The notes beneath the pieces were generated by a model. That model was given only the letters and a program-made list of their open reading frames with translations, searched no databases and was not told the origin of the DNA. A stretch of DNA of 64,000 bases from Membranipora membranacea (lineage: Eukaryota; Bryozoa; Gymnolaemata; Cheilostomatida; Membraniporidae), in assembly GCA_914767715.1 (NCBI GenBank), contig OU612075.1, forward strand, positions 5,392,001 through 5,456,000, written 5' to 3'. The translations under genes and the position numbers were made by a program. Shown one piece after another: positions 34,140 to 44,335 of this stretch; position 1 is the stretch's first letter; the number at the start of each line of letters is the position of its first letter.

Positions 34140-35500
34140 CTGTGATCTACGGGTAACCTACGTAAATCAGCGGGATCCGACTGAGGAGGAAACAGAATGG
34201 TATGAGAGGCACATTATTATGAGAGACGAAGCTTTACTGTTAATAACTATACTACTGAGCACTATGAACAGATTGGACTTCTCTACCCTGCAGAGGCCAA
34301 GTACCTCATTGTTGGCATTGAGAAAGGAAAGGCAGGAACGCCACATCTACAAGGCTACGTTGAATTTAAATCCAAGAAAAGATTCAGTCAAGTTCGTAAT
34401 CTGTTCCAGTTCGCCAATCCACATCTGGAGAGAGCCAGGGGAAACCCTGAACAAAACAGAGAGTATTGTTCAAAAGAAGGGAACTTCAAAGAATATGGAC
34501 AGTGCACAAGACAAGGAGAAAGAACAGACTTGCATGCAGTTGCAGCCAGCCTTGAGGAAGGAAAAACAGTCCAAGAAGTTGCTAGTGAACATCCAACTAG
34601 CTTCATCAGGTATCACAGAGGAATCCGTGAATACCATTCCATACTCAAGGAATCAGCTAAGAGGGAGAGGAAGACGACACTCCTTGTGATCCATGGACAA
34701 ACAGGATATGGAAAAAGCAGGTTTGCAGCCAGTTTGAGCAAAAGATACTTTCCAGAAAGCACATACTACAAACCTAGAGGACCCTGGTGGGATGGGTATG
34801 GAGGAGAGGACCTAGTGATCATGGATGACTTTTATGGTTGGGTCAAGTACGATGAATTGCTAAAGATAGCTGACAGATACCCATACAGAGTTCCTGTGAA
34901 GGGTGGATACAGACAGTTCAATACTAAGTGCCTAGTCATTACAAGCAATGCACTTCCAGCTCAGCTGCAGCAGCTGGACGTTAACGCCAACTGAAAAGTC
35001 GTGGTGACCTTTGACCTCCAACAGATTCAACCTTTTTTTAAGCTGAAGTCCAGCAAGGAAACCTTTTATAAATCTAGATTGGTGCTGTATAATCTTTGTT
35101 TTTTGTTAAGAACACACAACAGGGCTACTGCATATGTTGGAGTCAAGTTGAAGGCGGAGGAGGTAGCAACGAAATTGCTACCCGCTTGAAATCTGGCAGA
35201 CAGTCGTCACGTAGTTTTCTACAGTGATGGCTGATCAGGTCAAAATAAAAACAGAGCTGTTGTGGCTTCTTTAGTTCATCTTGCCCACAATAGCCAACCT
35301 GGCCAATTAGTAGAGCTGAAGTCTTTGAGACTGGGCACAGTCACATGGATGTCGACTCTGTGCATGCCTCCATTGAGCGTGCCTCGGAGGGTGCAGAGGT
35401 CGGCAAACCAGGTCCCTGGGTCCTGGTCTTACAGTCTGTAAAGAGCTCTGGGGCCCAGCTCATCGTTGACGAGCTGAGCTTCAGACTTTCCAGGTAGCCT
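34140..35500 (+). pseudogene. Putative transposase with FDLQQ and SDGxSGQNKN motifs, interrupted by Rep
   Basis: Acceptor GTTTCTTCCAG ends at 34139. The exon reads CDLRVTYVNQRDPTEEETEWYERHIIMRDEA to about 34233, is interrupted by the Rep segment, and resumes at 34960 with QLQQLDV, VVVTFDLQQIQPFF, TFYKSRLVLYNLCF, CWSQVEGGGGSNEIATRL (frameshift), VVFYSDG*SGQNKNRAVV, LKSLRLGHSHMDVDSVHASIE. This is a large uncharacterised metazoan family, repeat-associated, known to me by the SDNCGGQNRN-type motif; the conserved Asp residues suggest a DDE-type nuclease (inference). Upstream exons resemble 57377-57695. Stops at 34992-34994 and in SDG*SG, plus shifts, mean it is dead. Confidence 0.7.
34234..34959 (+). 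pseudogene. Endogenous CRESS-DNA-virus-type Rep, N- and C-terminally trimmed
   Basis: Rolling-circle replication initiator: HUH endonuclease plus SF3 helicase. The frame is open from 34206 to the TGA at 34992. Motif I FTVNNYT (34233), motif II HLQGY (34344; HxQ-type HUH as in circovirus-like Reps), motif III YCSKEG with the nicking Tyr (34464), Walker A GQTGYGKS (34695), Walker B VIMDDF (34815), motif C ITSN (34938). Family Reps usually have residues before motif I and a tail after motif C; both are absent here, the ends merging into the host exon. No ATG precedes motif I in frame; the nearest upstream ATG (34219) is in the host exon's frame. The right junction is in frame with the host exon, the left is not. 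No capsid gene nearby. Nearest group circovirus/cyclovirus-like or unclassified CRESS (inference). Confidence 0.9.
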
Positions 35501-36130
35501 GTACCTCGACCTCCCAACATCCTCCAGAAGTCAGATCAAGAGCAGCGAGAGGGGAGCTTAAATGAAATGATGCGAAGTGACTGCAGCGGAAGCATCACAT
35601 GGTGTGAAATTGTACGAAGCTATTTTACTTAATATTACCATATTAACTGACTACTATTGCTTCACACTTGAGCCATATAAATTGTCTTTGCCCAGCTTAG
35701 ACTGTTACTTTTTTTCATGCACCATATTTTATAATTAACCATCATTTTAATTCAGTTTCATGGTTTAACAGAACTGAATAAACATCCAGTGATTCTTCCC
35801 TGTTATATCCACTTGATTTCTTGTACAATCTACACTGATGCCGTTATATCCACAGTGTGTATTTATCATCATCATCAGGGTAATGAAAAGGTGGTACACC
35901 AAAGTTAGGGTGCATTAAGTACATGAACTAACTAAACAAGGTGATTATTACCATTCAGAATATGAAACAGCAGAATAAAAAGTACATTCAACTAGTGAAT
36001 TCCAGGGTGAGCTGATCTGAATACCAGCAGTTATATTTTAATGTAATGACCAAGAACACTCAGAAAGCTGATCACCTTCCGATGTTCAAAAATTGAGAGT
36101 TTTGAGATCGAACTCTGTACCTTGTATGAC
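35501..36130 (+). repeat. Harbinger C-terminal flank and P-element-like remnants
   Basis: 35505-35875 matches 22580-22930 (GCGGAAGCATCACATGGTGT, CTTGAGCCATATAA, CATCCAGTGATTCTTCCCTG), that is, the end and flank of the Harbinger C-terminal exon. 35876-36010 repeats the AGGGTAATGAAAAGGTGGTACACC stretch of the P-element-like block. No open frame. Confidence 0.65.
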
Positions 36131-36544
36131 AAGTGTATATTGTTTGCCTTTATTATCAGTTTAAATGTCTGCGACTTTTGATGAAGCTAACACATTGTAG
36201 AGCATGAGCATATTGACTACCACCTGTGAAATTATTGTTGTATTCAAATGGAGCGTCCAGGTATATCCGTCTTATTTTGCAGGTGGGGACAGCCTTTCGA
36301 AAGGCATTTAAATCACCTATGTCAGCTCTCCATCTACAAGCTAACTGTCCTTGCACTTAGTGTCACACTTCTCAAAGATACCTTACAGACTGTCTCCGAG
36401 CAACTCATGCTCAAATCTCCTCATATCATCAACTTTCCTCATTCAGCTGATTCTATTTTTCTGTCCGACAGAAGCATCACCGGACTGATCAGTTTGAGTT
36501 ACACTCTGTACTAATTTCAAATCATTCAAATCAGAGACGCTATT

Positions 36545-37035
36545 ACTATTGGAGCAAAAAGATAATGTATTCTGAATTTTCATTTTTGAATTTTCGTGGA
36601 ATTACCAGCAAAATAGAGGAGATAAATTCAGTTTTGCATTAACATAAATTTTAAATTCTAGGTTTAGCAGAAATGAGCATGACGGTGTTGGTATATATGC
36701 GGTGTTAGGTCATCAGATGATTAGAAGATATTGGGGACATGGTTACGGTGGTGGTCTTGTTGTCTACATACATAAATCCATGCAATTCGAACATCTTACA
36801 GATTTTGACAATAGCATGTCTGAGTCTATACATCAAAGTAATGCTAAGTACAAAGATAAGTTGTTTAGTCTGGTTTATCTACAGGCCATCTAATTCCAGG
36901 TCTGAAAAGTATGATCTTGCATACGAATACTTCGCAATAAATGTTTCACTGTATAATGAAATGATTATACTCGGAGATTTTAACATCAATATTCTTGTAC
37001 AAAGAAGCAACAGAAAGTGCATGGTTGAATATTGT
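36545..37035 (+). pseudogene. LINE family D, copy 3, ORF2 5' fragment
   Basis: Begins ATGTATTCTGAATTTTCATTT (MYSEFSFLNFRGITSKIEEI), equivalent to the ORF2 start of copies 1 and 2, and runs through endonuclease blocks YGGGLVVYIHKS, YRPSNS and GDFNINIL before homology stops near 37035. Stops and shifts are frequent. It is much closer to copy 2 (61480-61960) than to copy 1. Both ends are broken; a 3' part is absent. Confidence 0.85.
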
Positions 37036-37299
37036 TAGATTTTGCCTTTTATTCATTTGGTTGCTGCCATTGGGAAATAGGGGCTGCTGACTACACTGTG
37101 GTGAAGAACAAGAGCTTATATCTTGGATCTTCATTGTTGAGTATGTTGCCTATCTGTGAAAGCAAATTGCAAATTTTTTCATAAGTAGTGGTGCCAGGGT
37201 TTAATGCTTCTTTAATATGTTATGATCATGTAGACCAGATTTGCACCAAGATTGATTCTGGCATTCAAGAAATGCAGGTAATTCCTAGATGGTAGATCA

Positions 37300-38495
37300 T
37301 CTTGTAAATTTTAGGTGGGTTGTAGTTGATAATCATAACATGTAAACAAATTAAATGCAATAATTGAGACAAAATGTAGCACATAATTACATTGCTCAAC
37401 ATTAGGCATGCAAGTCAATTAAAAGATTATCTTAATTTAGATAGTTGAATTGTGGTTTTCAAAATCAAAAATATTCAAGAATTCGAATATCAAGTGCTCT
37501 CAATGGCTTATCTATCATATTTCTAGATTGGCCAAATCATCTGTTACCCCGACAGAGAGAAACAGCAGGTAATAAAGAGGGGAATATAGGATTCCAAGGA
37601 GTAGTAGGACTAATTGATCGGATCCATGTAAACATTGGCAATCTACCATCTGACTGAGCCCATGTATATCTACACAGGCAAAACACTAAGCTGTAAGCTA
37701 AGTCATCAAGATACTCTCACTGTTTCGGCCTCTTAGAACTTCATAATAAAGGAGCGGATAACTATTAAGTATTCAAACAGTTATCCTGAGCAGATTGACA
37801 TTGAGTTAACTTGATCCGCACCTTGCCGACAGTTTACTTGTTATCTAAACTGGGTATCTAAACTTGGACAATCTTTGTTATCAATACAACACATTATAAT
37901 TTGGAACATTCTAACAAGTGTGAATTTGTCTTTTAAAGATGCCACTCTGAACGTGATGGCTGTATTAGACCATAGACAGTTACTTTGGAACGTGTTTGTA
38001 CACTAACCAGCTGCACACCATGATATCGTTATTTTTCACAACACACTGATGATGAACTAGCCAGGGCTTCTGGATCCACACTGTAAATCACTCCCCACTG
38101 AGTGGCGATGCGGTGTCACCTTTGTCCAAGATGTGAGATGAAGTTCGCACAAGATCTGGGGAGAGCACATGTGAGAGTGCTGCTGTTTTGTTTCTTGTTT
38201 TCCATTTTACCTTTTGTTACTGAGGGTGGTTTTGCCATTTTTTTCCCACAGACGCGCAGAAATATTTTCCTTTTTTTCCTATTTATTTTCCATTTTTTTC
38301 GGCGGATATTGCCACATTATTAAATGACTTGAGGTCAGGGCGGTTTCACCCAACCTTTAGAGCAATGAATGATAGAACGCTAAAAAGTAGAGTGATAGTA
38401 GTGACAGCGTGCTTAGCCCACGACCATTTTTGTGTGAATGAACATCCAGTGATTCTTCCCTATATTACCCTCTTGATTTCTTCTACCATCTACAC
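37300..38495 (+). pseudogene. PIF/Harbinger transposase, copy B
   Basis: 37530-37700: GVVGLIDRIHVNIGNLPSD, where the IDGTH motif has become IDRIH (catalytic D kept, Gly-Thr lost), then AHVYLHRQNTK. 37936-38080: DATLNVMAVLDHRQLLWNVFVH*PAAHHD. 38336-38450: RTLKSRVIVVTACLAHDHFCV, with HN changed to HD. Intron sequence between the exons matches copies A and C. The C-terminal flank is interrupted at 38496 by a hAT-like element. Confidence 0.8.
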
Positions 38496-39421
38496 CAGCT
38501 GTGGGCAACCTGCGGCCTTTTTGCCAGTGCTGCCTTTTTGCCAGTGCGGCCTTTTTGCCAGTGCTGCCTTTTTGCCAGTGCGGCCTTTTTGCCAGTGCGG
38601 TCTTTTTGCCAGTGTGGCCTTTTTGCCAGTGCGGCCTTTTTGCCAGTGCGGCCTAATGGGTAATCTTTTGCGGCCTAATTATGGCCTTATGCCTAAAAAA
38701 ATTATTACACATGAAATTTGGTTCCTCTTTCTTTATGTGGGGAACCAAGTATGCATAGCGCTCTGTAAGTACAAGATGTTTCAAAATACTGGCCTTTCTC
38801 TAATATACATGTAGCAAAGCTTCCCCAGTCAATTATAATTGTGGTACTGGTGCCAACGACTTTCTCAATGTGTTTTTCTTTCGAAATAACACAAAACAGT
38901 GACCTCCGGATGTTAAACCTCTCTAACATAAAATCAATTCGTATGTTTTGCAAAACAGTCATTGTGGACGAAAGGCAAAATTGTATCAAAAAGTCTCTCT
39001 GTTAAAAGTGCTCCTGCATTATGGCTGAGATTTTCCATATTTCATTTCACAACCATTTGCAAAATATTTCTCCCCTTGCAGGTGTATGGGCGCGTTAGGA
39101 TTAATATGATGACAGGACGCGAAAAATATAAAAAAAAATTCGCTGCAGGACAATACATTCTTGTCCATCAGAACAGCCCTTATGAACTGTTTTACACTTT
39201 ATAACTGCTGGGAGGCCCCTACAGCACCCATCCCACCCTGCCCTTTGACATACACATGAAAAACAGGGATATAGACACGTTCAAGATCAAATTATGAGGT
39301 AAAATGATGCCACAAAACTCCAGAAGAAGTTCCAATTTTATCCCTGAAAGATATGTTGCGGCCTTTTAAGTTGAGCCTGCGGAAAATGTGGCCTTTTTCA
39401 AGAACAGGTTGCCCGCCCATA
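38496..39421. mobile_element. Non-autonomous hAT-like element with 8-bp target duplication
   Basis: Starts CAGCTGTGGGCAACCTGCGG and ends GGTTGCCCGCCCATA: imperfect inverted ends sharing GGGCAACCTG, the CAGxxxTGGGCAA style of hAT ends. Flanked by ATCTACAC at 38488-38495 and 39422-39429. The uninterrupted homologous sequence (CCATCTACACCGATGCCG) is present near 22885, confirming the insertion point. Interior: 18-bp tandem repeats, then AT-rich DNA without a transposase. Confidence 0.9.
38512..38653. repeat. 18-bp tandem repeat, about eight units
   Basis: Units of TTTTTGCCAGTGCGGCC with G/T and C/T variants, directly inside the left end of the hAT-like element. Subterminal repeats can bind transposase in hAT elements. 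A plus-strand frame reads through them as CQCGLFASVAFLPV repeats, which is not a real protein. Confidence 0.92.
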
Positions 39422-39429
39422 ATCTACAC

Positions 39430-40015
39430 CAATGCTGTTATATCCACAAAGTGTATTTATCATCAGACCATTATTGTTCATTATTTCATTTCAGAATGTT
39501 TCTCTGTATGGAAGCTCTACAAATCTTAGATGCCAAAATAGACACACATGGTAAAGTAAAATATGCATACGGATGGAATGGCGAACTCAAAAGCTTACCG
39601 CTGACAATAAGCACCTAAACAACCAGTGCTACACAAAGCTACATAAGATATTCAGGCTATAAAGTGTCAAGAGAACTGCTAGATAAAATAGGTTAACAGA
39701 AGGCTTCAACAAGTCAATTCTTGAAGCACTCAGCAAAACAGGCAGCTCAAACTGAACATAGAGAAGACCTCAAAGTAATCATGAGTTTTTTACAAAATGA
39801 ACTTGACCGCTCAGCTCAAGTATGATATTAAAGCAGACAGGATAGAGTTTAAAACAGCTGATTGTTATTGCTTCAGCAGCGGGCAATGATCAACGGAACA
39901 TCAAGCTAAACTAAATACAGAAGCTATACTTCTGTTGACAAAAAAGGCTACGCATGCAAAGCATTCGTTTCTGATCAAGGTTCCAACAACCACTACAAAC
40001 ATCAACAAACTTGAC
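39430..40015 (+). pseudogene. P-element-like transposase, copy C
   Basis: Continues the interrupted block: MFLCMEALQILDAKIDTHGKVKYAYGWNGEL (39496-39590, equivalent to 23030-23110), SRELLDKIG, the equivalent of the SMSFDEM block at 39780 in broken frames, and FKTADCYCFSSG; then TPLLLTKKATHAKHSFLIKVPTT around 39930. Heavily decayed. Confidence 0.65.
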
Positions 40016-40225
40016 AAGGCGATTAAATCATATAAGAAAAATAATAAGAGATAGCCAGGAACAGGATCACAGCAGGTTTGATTTTTGACACTATTAAGCA
40101 GTACACATTACATTGTAGGATATTTTCGTGATGCTAGTATATTGGCTTTCTATCGTAAGTGTTGTTTGAGTCGTTATGAGACTCTACTAGCACACCAACA
40201 CATGTATGTTTGTGTCTCCGTAAAA

Positions 40226-40619
40226 AATGATTTGCATAAACTACCTGTCTGTAGTCAACATCATATTTTATCCGACAAAACGCATACTGTCAATCATCTC
40301 GTATGCAACACCGAGCTGGTACCCATATATAGCAAAATATGACAAAGACAAGCTCGAGAGATACCAAAGGCTGTGCTTGTTCATTATTCTTCCCCGACTA
40401 GAACACTACGCCGATAGGTTGGCGTTTCTCAAATTAGAGGAACTCAATGTGTATCTAGATATAGTATGCCTCCGGTATGCCAATAAGATCTTAGCTGATG
40501 ACCATCATATTCTCCACTGTTACATACCCGGTCGGCCTAGCACTCACAGTTGCAGAACTATTCCACCAAAAAGTAGAACTGCACACTTGGGGAAGAATCT
40601 GTTCTTTAGATATTTTTGA
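40226..40619 (+). pseudogene. 5'-truncated LINE (family of 5394-8104), 3' end
   Basis: ISYATPSWYPYIAKYDKDKLERYQRL..., PRLEHYADRLAFLKLEELNVYLDIVCL, then RTIPPKSRTAHLGKNLFFRYF and a TGA at 40617. It covers the part that is missing from the copy at 5.4-8.1 kb and shows the normal C-terminus of that family. 5' truncation near 40230 is as expected for target-primed reverse transcription. Confidence 0.85.
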
Positions 40620-41089
40620 ATTATATTCCGTGTAATTTCCTGACCAGAGAGCAATTTTTTAGATTATTTTATAGATTCATTCTTCTGAGTAATTAACTTC
40701 ATCTTGATGTCTACACAATATGATCTCATTTGTTTTGACAGAACATTGATCTAATGATATAATATAATATAATTTATAAAATTTTCTGTGATGCTAAATC
40801 TTGCAATGAAGTAATGTCTTGAATTGTAAATTGCAGGCAGTGTATCAGACCATTGGATCCAAAAGGAACTGGGAAAGACCATGTTGGTGAATAATATTGC
40901 TAAGGCAAGCACCAATAATACCTCTCAACTAGAGTTTCCATCAAATACTAAACCAATATGCACCAAAAATACATATGCTAAGCTACGATGGAATGTGGTC
41001 CAGGTAAACTTAAACAGTCAATTGAGCATGAGCATTATTGTTGCATTGCTATAAGGATCCAATTTCAAAAATAAATGTTTTCATGATCA
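40620..41089. other. LINE 3' UTR and spacer
   Basis: AT-rich; a TAATATAATATAATTTATAA stretch at about 40757. 40850-41005 has a short coding-like run ending in CAGGTAAAC (possible donor), not recognised. Confidence 0.4.
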
Positions 41090-42190
41090 GGGCCTAAAGG
41101 AGCTATAGAGCTTCAAACAGCCAATCGGCTATTTCTTCAGCAGTGGGCTATATTATCAGCGGAAAGCCAAGTTCAGCTAACTAACGAAGCTATACATGAA
41201 GTTAACAAAACCGGCCACACATGCAAAGCATTAATTTCATATCAAGGACCCAACAACACTACGAACACTTGATCAGGATACACCAAGACGAGGTGCATGA
41301 AATACATGAACAACTTAAACAAGGGGATTAAATAATCACATGAAATGATACGGCAGAATAAAAAGTACAATAAACTAGTGAATTCCAAACACATTTCACC
41401 AGTAAAACATCCTTTGACAAGCTGAAGCTCAATTTAGTGTAACTGATGAAGTCAGCGAAGTAGCTGCAGTGCCCGTGTGAGATATGAGATAATGTTTCAA
41501 TGTTATCCAGAGCAGAAAAGCTGTCGCTTTGGAGGTCAGGTCTACCATCACCGACCTAGCGATCTGACGAACTTTCTCTAGCCAAATACATATATATAAC
41601 TTTGACAGTCTTGATCGAAAATGTTTAAAATGCTCTTCCTCACAAGTCTATGCTGACTTTGCGGACTGGATCAATGATAATGTGAGTGACAAGGTCGGGC
41701 GTGTGAAACGATCACATGTCAAAGAAGTGAAAAAGCTGAATAAGGTTGGGATGCTTAGCTATCGATGGGAGGGAGTCTCTGAGCTAACATCTCAGCTAGA
41801 GTCATACCCCAAGCATATAGCATGCTTATCATGCTGTCACTCAACTTTAAGGGCAAAGAAAATGCAATAAAAACTTGCAGAGCAGCGAGGCAGCAGTGAT
41901 TGTTGACATCGCAGAAAATTATGTCGCCCTTGCTGTAACTATTCATCCAATGGCAATCATCTTGAAAATTGAAACATCTGTTAGACAGGTTGTTGTTGAT
42001 GTGGTGACCTTAAACATGATGCCTGCTCTGTCAAAAATTACGTTGCTGTGCTGAGCACCCATATCACCATGCTATCTTCAGAAGTCAACAGCTCACCAAG
42101 AGGAGGACAATGAGGAAGAGAGAAGACTAGCAGCATCAGTTGCTGCGCCTATAGGACAGCGCAACACAATAAAAGTTATCTGATTTGCAT
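41090..42190 (+). pseudogene. P-element-like plus DFAENY-family block, copy C2
   Basis: 41100-41280: FKQPIGYFFSSG, VNKTGHTCKAL.SYQGPNNTT, the P-element core with DQG changed to YQG. Directly contiguous: 41690-41860 KEVKKLNKVGMLSYRWEGVSELTSQLES, 41875-41940 NLQSSEAAVIVDIAENYVALAVTIH, and 41985-42080 VVDVV...KHDACSVKNYVAVLSTHITML, the last one in a shifted frame. The order is the same as at 32.2-33.2 and 58.1-58.7 kb. Confidence 0.65.
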
Positions 42191-42396
42191 TCAATTTTTA
42201 TCGGAGCATTGCGTATGGAACAGTTTGCAGTTACCATTACAAATCACAATCATTCGTCTGTAGTTTCATATACTTTTCACCGCCGGTGTTTAATAACAGA
42301 CCTTGAATTATAATGTTTCAGTTAACACACTTGAAGCCTAGCCCTAACTATCCCGGAAAGTATCCAATGAAGTTAATCTGCAAGTGATTCTAGTCT

Positions 42397-42678
42397 TGTG
42401 TGGTAGATATCGCGATGCCTAAGAGACATCGTTATGATTATGGGAGCCACAAGTCCTCTGATGAGCCCCCCAGACTTTTGCCCCTCGCCCGACGGCCCTC
42501 CGGCGAGGGGATTAAAGGGAATCGGGCTCAGGGCAAACTTGTGAAGATGCCGGGAAAAAATTCTCAGGCTACTATCATTCAAAAAGTTGTTTTCCCATCT
42601 GTTTGCCTTGCACAGGATATATTAAACGGCATTACAAAGACCAATTTATGTTTTCATCTAGTTGTGGATCCGCCTTAG
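42397..42678 (+). other. Open frame of unknown origin with GC-rich hairpin
   Basis: The frame from 42400 encodes a basic, low-complexity peptide (MPKRHRYDYGSHKSSDEPPRLL...). It contains a perfect 9-bp hairpin (CCCCTCGCC at 42481-42489, GGCGAGGGG at 42502-42510). A degenerate copy (RHQIHPDFRSHRSFDD-like) is at 58840-58950 in the same position relative to the DFAENY block, without the hairpin. Possibly the start of another repeat-encoded protein. Confidence 0.35.
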
Positions 42679-43569
42679 TATCTCAAATTATAACTCCGGA
42701 TACCGAGTTTTCGGTTAGGGTACTTAGTTTAGTGAATACATTGAATTTGCCTTTGGTGTGGATTATTTACAAAAGGGGGAGTGTAGCTGCGCAGTGTTAC
42801 AGTGCATGCATGCTTTGCTCATTGCCTTGGAATGTTAGCTAGCTTGCTGCAATTTGCTATCAGTTGCATTGTTCTGACAGTGGGTAGCTTTATTTGTGTT
42901 GGGTCTTTTGTATAATATGTGGCACTGCTGATCAGTGCGAGTTTGGTTGTTGAGAGGAAACACTGTCATAACGCATATTAGCAATGACCAAATTTTGTTT
43001 TTGATATTACTGAACTACAAACTACTGATAACTGTATGATCCTGGTATTTAAACGCCTTTAGTGGAGCACTGAGGTGAGCGCTTTCTTACATACTATTGT
43101 TAAATTGTCCCTTATTTGGTTTTAGAGGATGTTTGAATTGCACTACTGCATTTTTTGATGTTGACAACTACTTGAATTTGTTATTTACGGTTTTCCTGGT
43201 TGGTCTATTTGTAAACCTATCCGATTATTACAACGTATTATTATAATTTCCGTTTCACGATCATATCGGAAACACACAGAAATACAATAATACTGTCTTC
43301 CAACGTTAGGCTCAGCCACGACTGCTAATATATACGTTAGAAACATACTCTCAGCGATTAACCAGCCTGCACGCTGCCGCAACGAAATCAGCGGCTTAGT
43401 TTCTTAAAATAAGCGATTGCAGTTACAAGCGGTATTCTGCGGTATAGTCTTTTGTCATGACTGGCTTCAGAAATCACACATAAACATTTATTGATCTTAA
43501 TATGTGGTCTCACAGGTTGTGATCTGTGCCCCTGCTCTGTGTAGGGCTCATATATGGAGTAAATTCTCT
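42679..43569. other. No gene recognised
   Basis: Contains TGGAGCACTGAGGTGAG at 43059, shared with 30755, and from 43430 the flank (AGTCTTTTGTCATGACTGGC, GTGATCTGTGCCCCTGCTCTGTGTAGGGCTC) that also precedes the helicase exon at 46.5 kb. Confidence 0.5.
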
Positions 43570-43712
43570 TTGTTGAGCAGACTGCAGGTGAGGAGTTTGG
43601 AATCACTTGTGGTCTGCGACCATACCAGTTAGAGGCTCTGGAAAGCGTAATTCCTCAGAGCAAGGACACAATTGTGCGTGCATCAACAGGCCTTGGTAAA
43701 TCACTCAGTTAA
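43570..43712 (+). pseudogene. RecQ-like helicase exon, copy 1
   Basis: EEFGITCGLRPYQLEALESVIPQSKDTIVRASTGLGKSLS then a stop (TAA at 43710). FG...LRPYQxEA plus the P-loop TGLGKS is the N-terminal Q-motif and motif I arrangement of RecQ/SF2 helicases. The motif II-VI exons are absent. Almost identical to 46533-46661. The canonical TGxGKS P-loop is kept here; only the surrounding codons vary. Confidence 0.65.
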
Positions 43713-43768
43713 CAGAACTGTATTATGTGGGGTTTGGTACATACTTTTATGAATTTAGCTGGTGAAAG

Positions 43769-44335
43769 ATGTTAGATCTTGAACAATTGCATGAAACCAT
43801 CTATATAACAGCTGCTGCCATTCATAGTGAGTTTGCCAATAATTCTTATTGCTCGAACAAACGGCTGATTGCTGATCAGTTATGTAAGCTGAAGGGTAAA
43901 GGAGTTCTGTATGCGGAAACGGCAAGTTCAGCCAAAGTAGAGAATGAGAATAAACCTATAATGGATCACAAGGCAAAGGTATGGCAGATGCCAGTCTCTA
44001 TAAAAGATCAGATGAGGGTGTGCGAGTGCTGTGATTACTTGGTAGAATCAACAAATACTCTGGCTGATTCTTACTGCAGCATTGCTGAAATTGAGTAAAC
44101 TGCTATGCAATTTTATGCCATCGTACAATGCATCAATACGATGGCGTGTTATATCTCGATCAAACGTGACATGGCATGGTGTGGGAGTTTTGATATAACG
44201 TTGGTTCTAGTCTGCATTGTGTTTGATTCATCTGCAATGTCAAAGAATGATTATTTTGCTGTTTCGGAGCCTATCAATCAAATACTTACCTACGTACACC
44301 AACTAACACAAAAAAGTCTGGGTCTAGCAAGTTGA
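43769..44335 (+). pseudogene. Unknown open frames following the helicase exon
   Basis: 43769-44095 is open for 109 codons: ETIYITAAAIHSEFANNSYCSNKRLIADQLCKLKGKGVLYAETASSAK, VWQMPVSIKDQMRVCECCDYLVESTNTLADSY. 44105-44335 contains a stretch also found at 24985-25190 and 48190-48440. AAAIHSEFA...RLIADQLCKLK also follows the helicase exon at 46.74 kb, so the two blocks probably belong to one gene. Family not recognised. Confidence 0.45.

Noticed and set aside
35630-35638. TAATATTAC, the nonanucleotide found at CRESS-virus replication origins, 0.65 kb after Rep
   Set aside because: It lies in a Harbinger-derived flank whose homologue at 22.7 kb reads CAATATTAT; there is no stem around it and it is outside the Rep segment. 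Chance in AT-rich DNA.
38512-38653. Regular short repeats resembling a CRISPR array
   Set aside because: Units are contiguous with no spacers, inside a hAT-like element in eukaryotic DNA.
42481-42510. Perfect 9-bp GC hairpin as a possible viral origin stem-loop
   Set aside because: The loop (CGACGGCCCTCC) has no origin nonanucleotide and no Rep-related repeats lie nearby.
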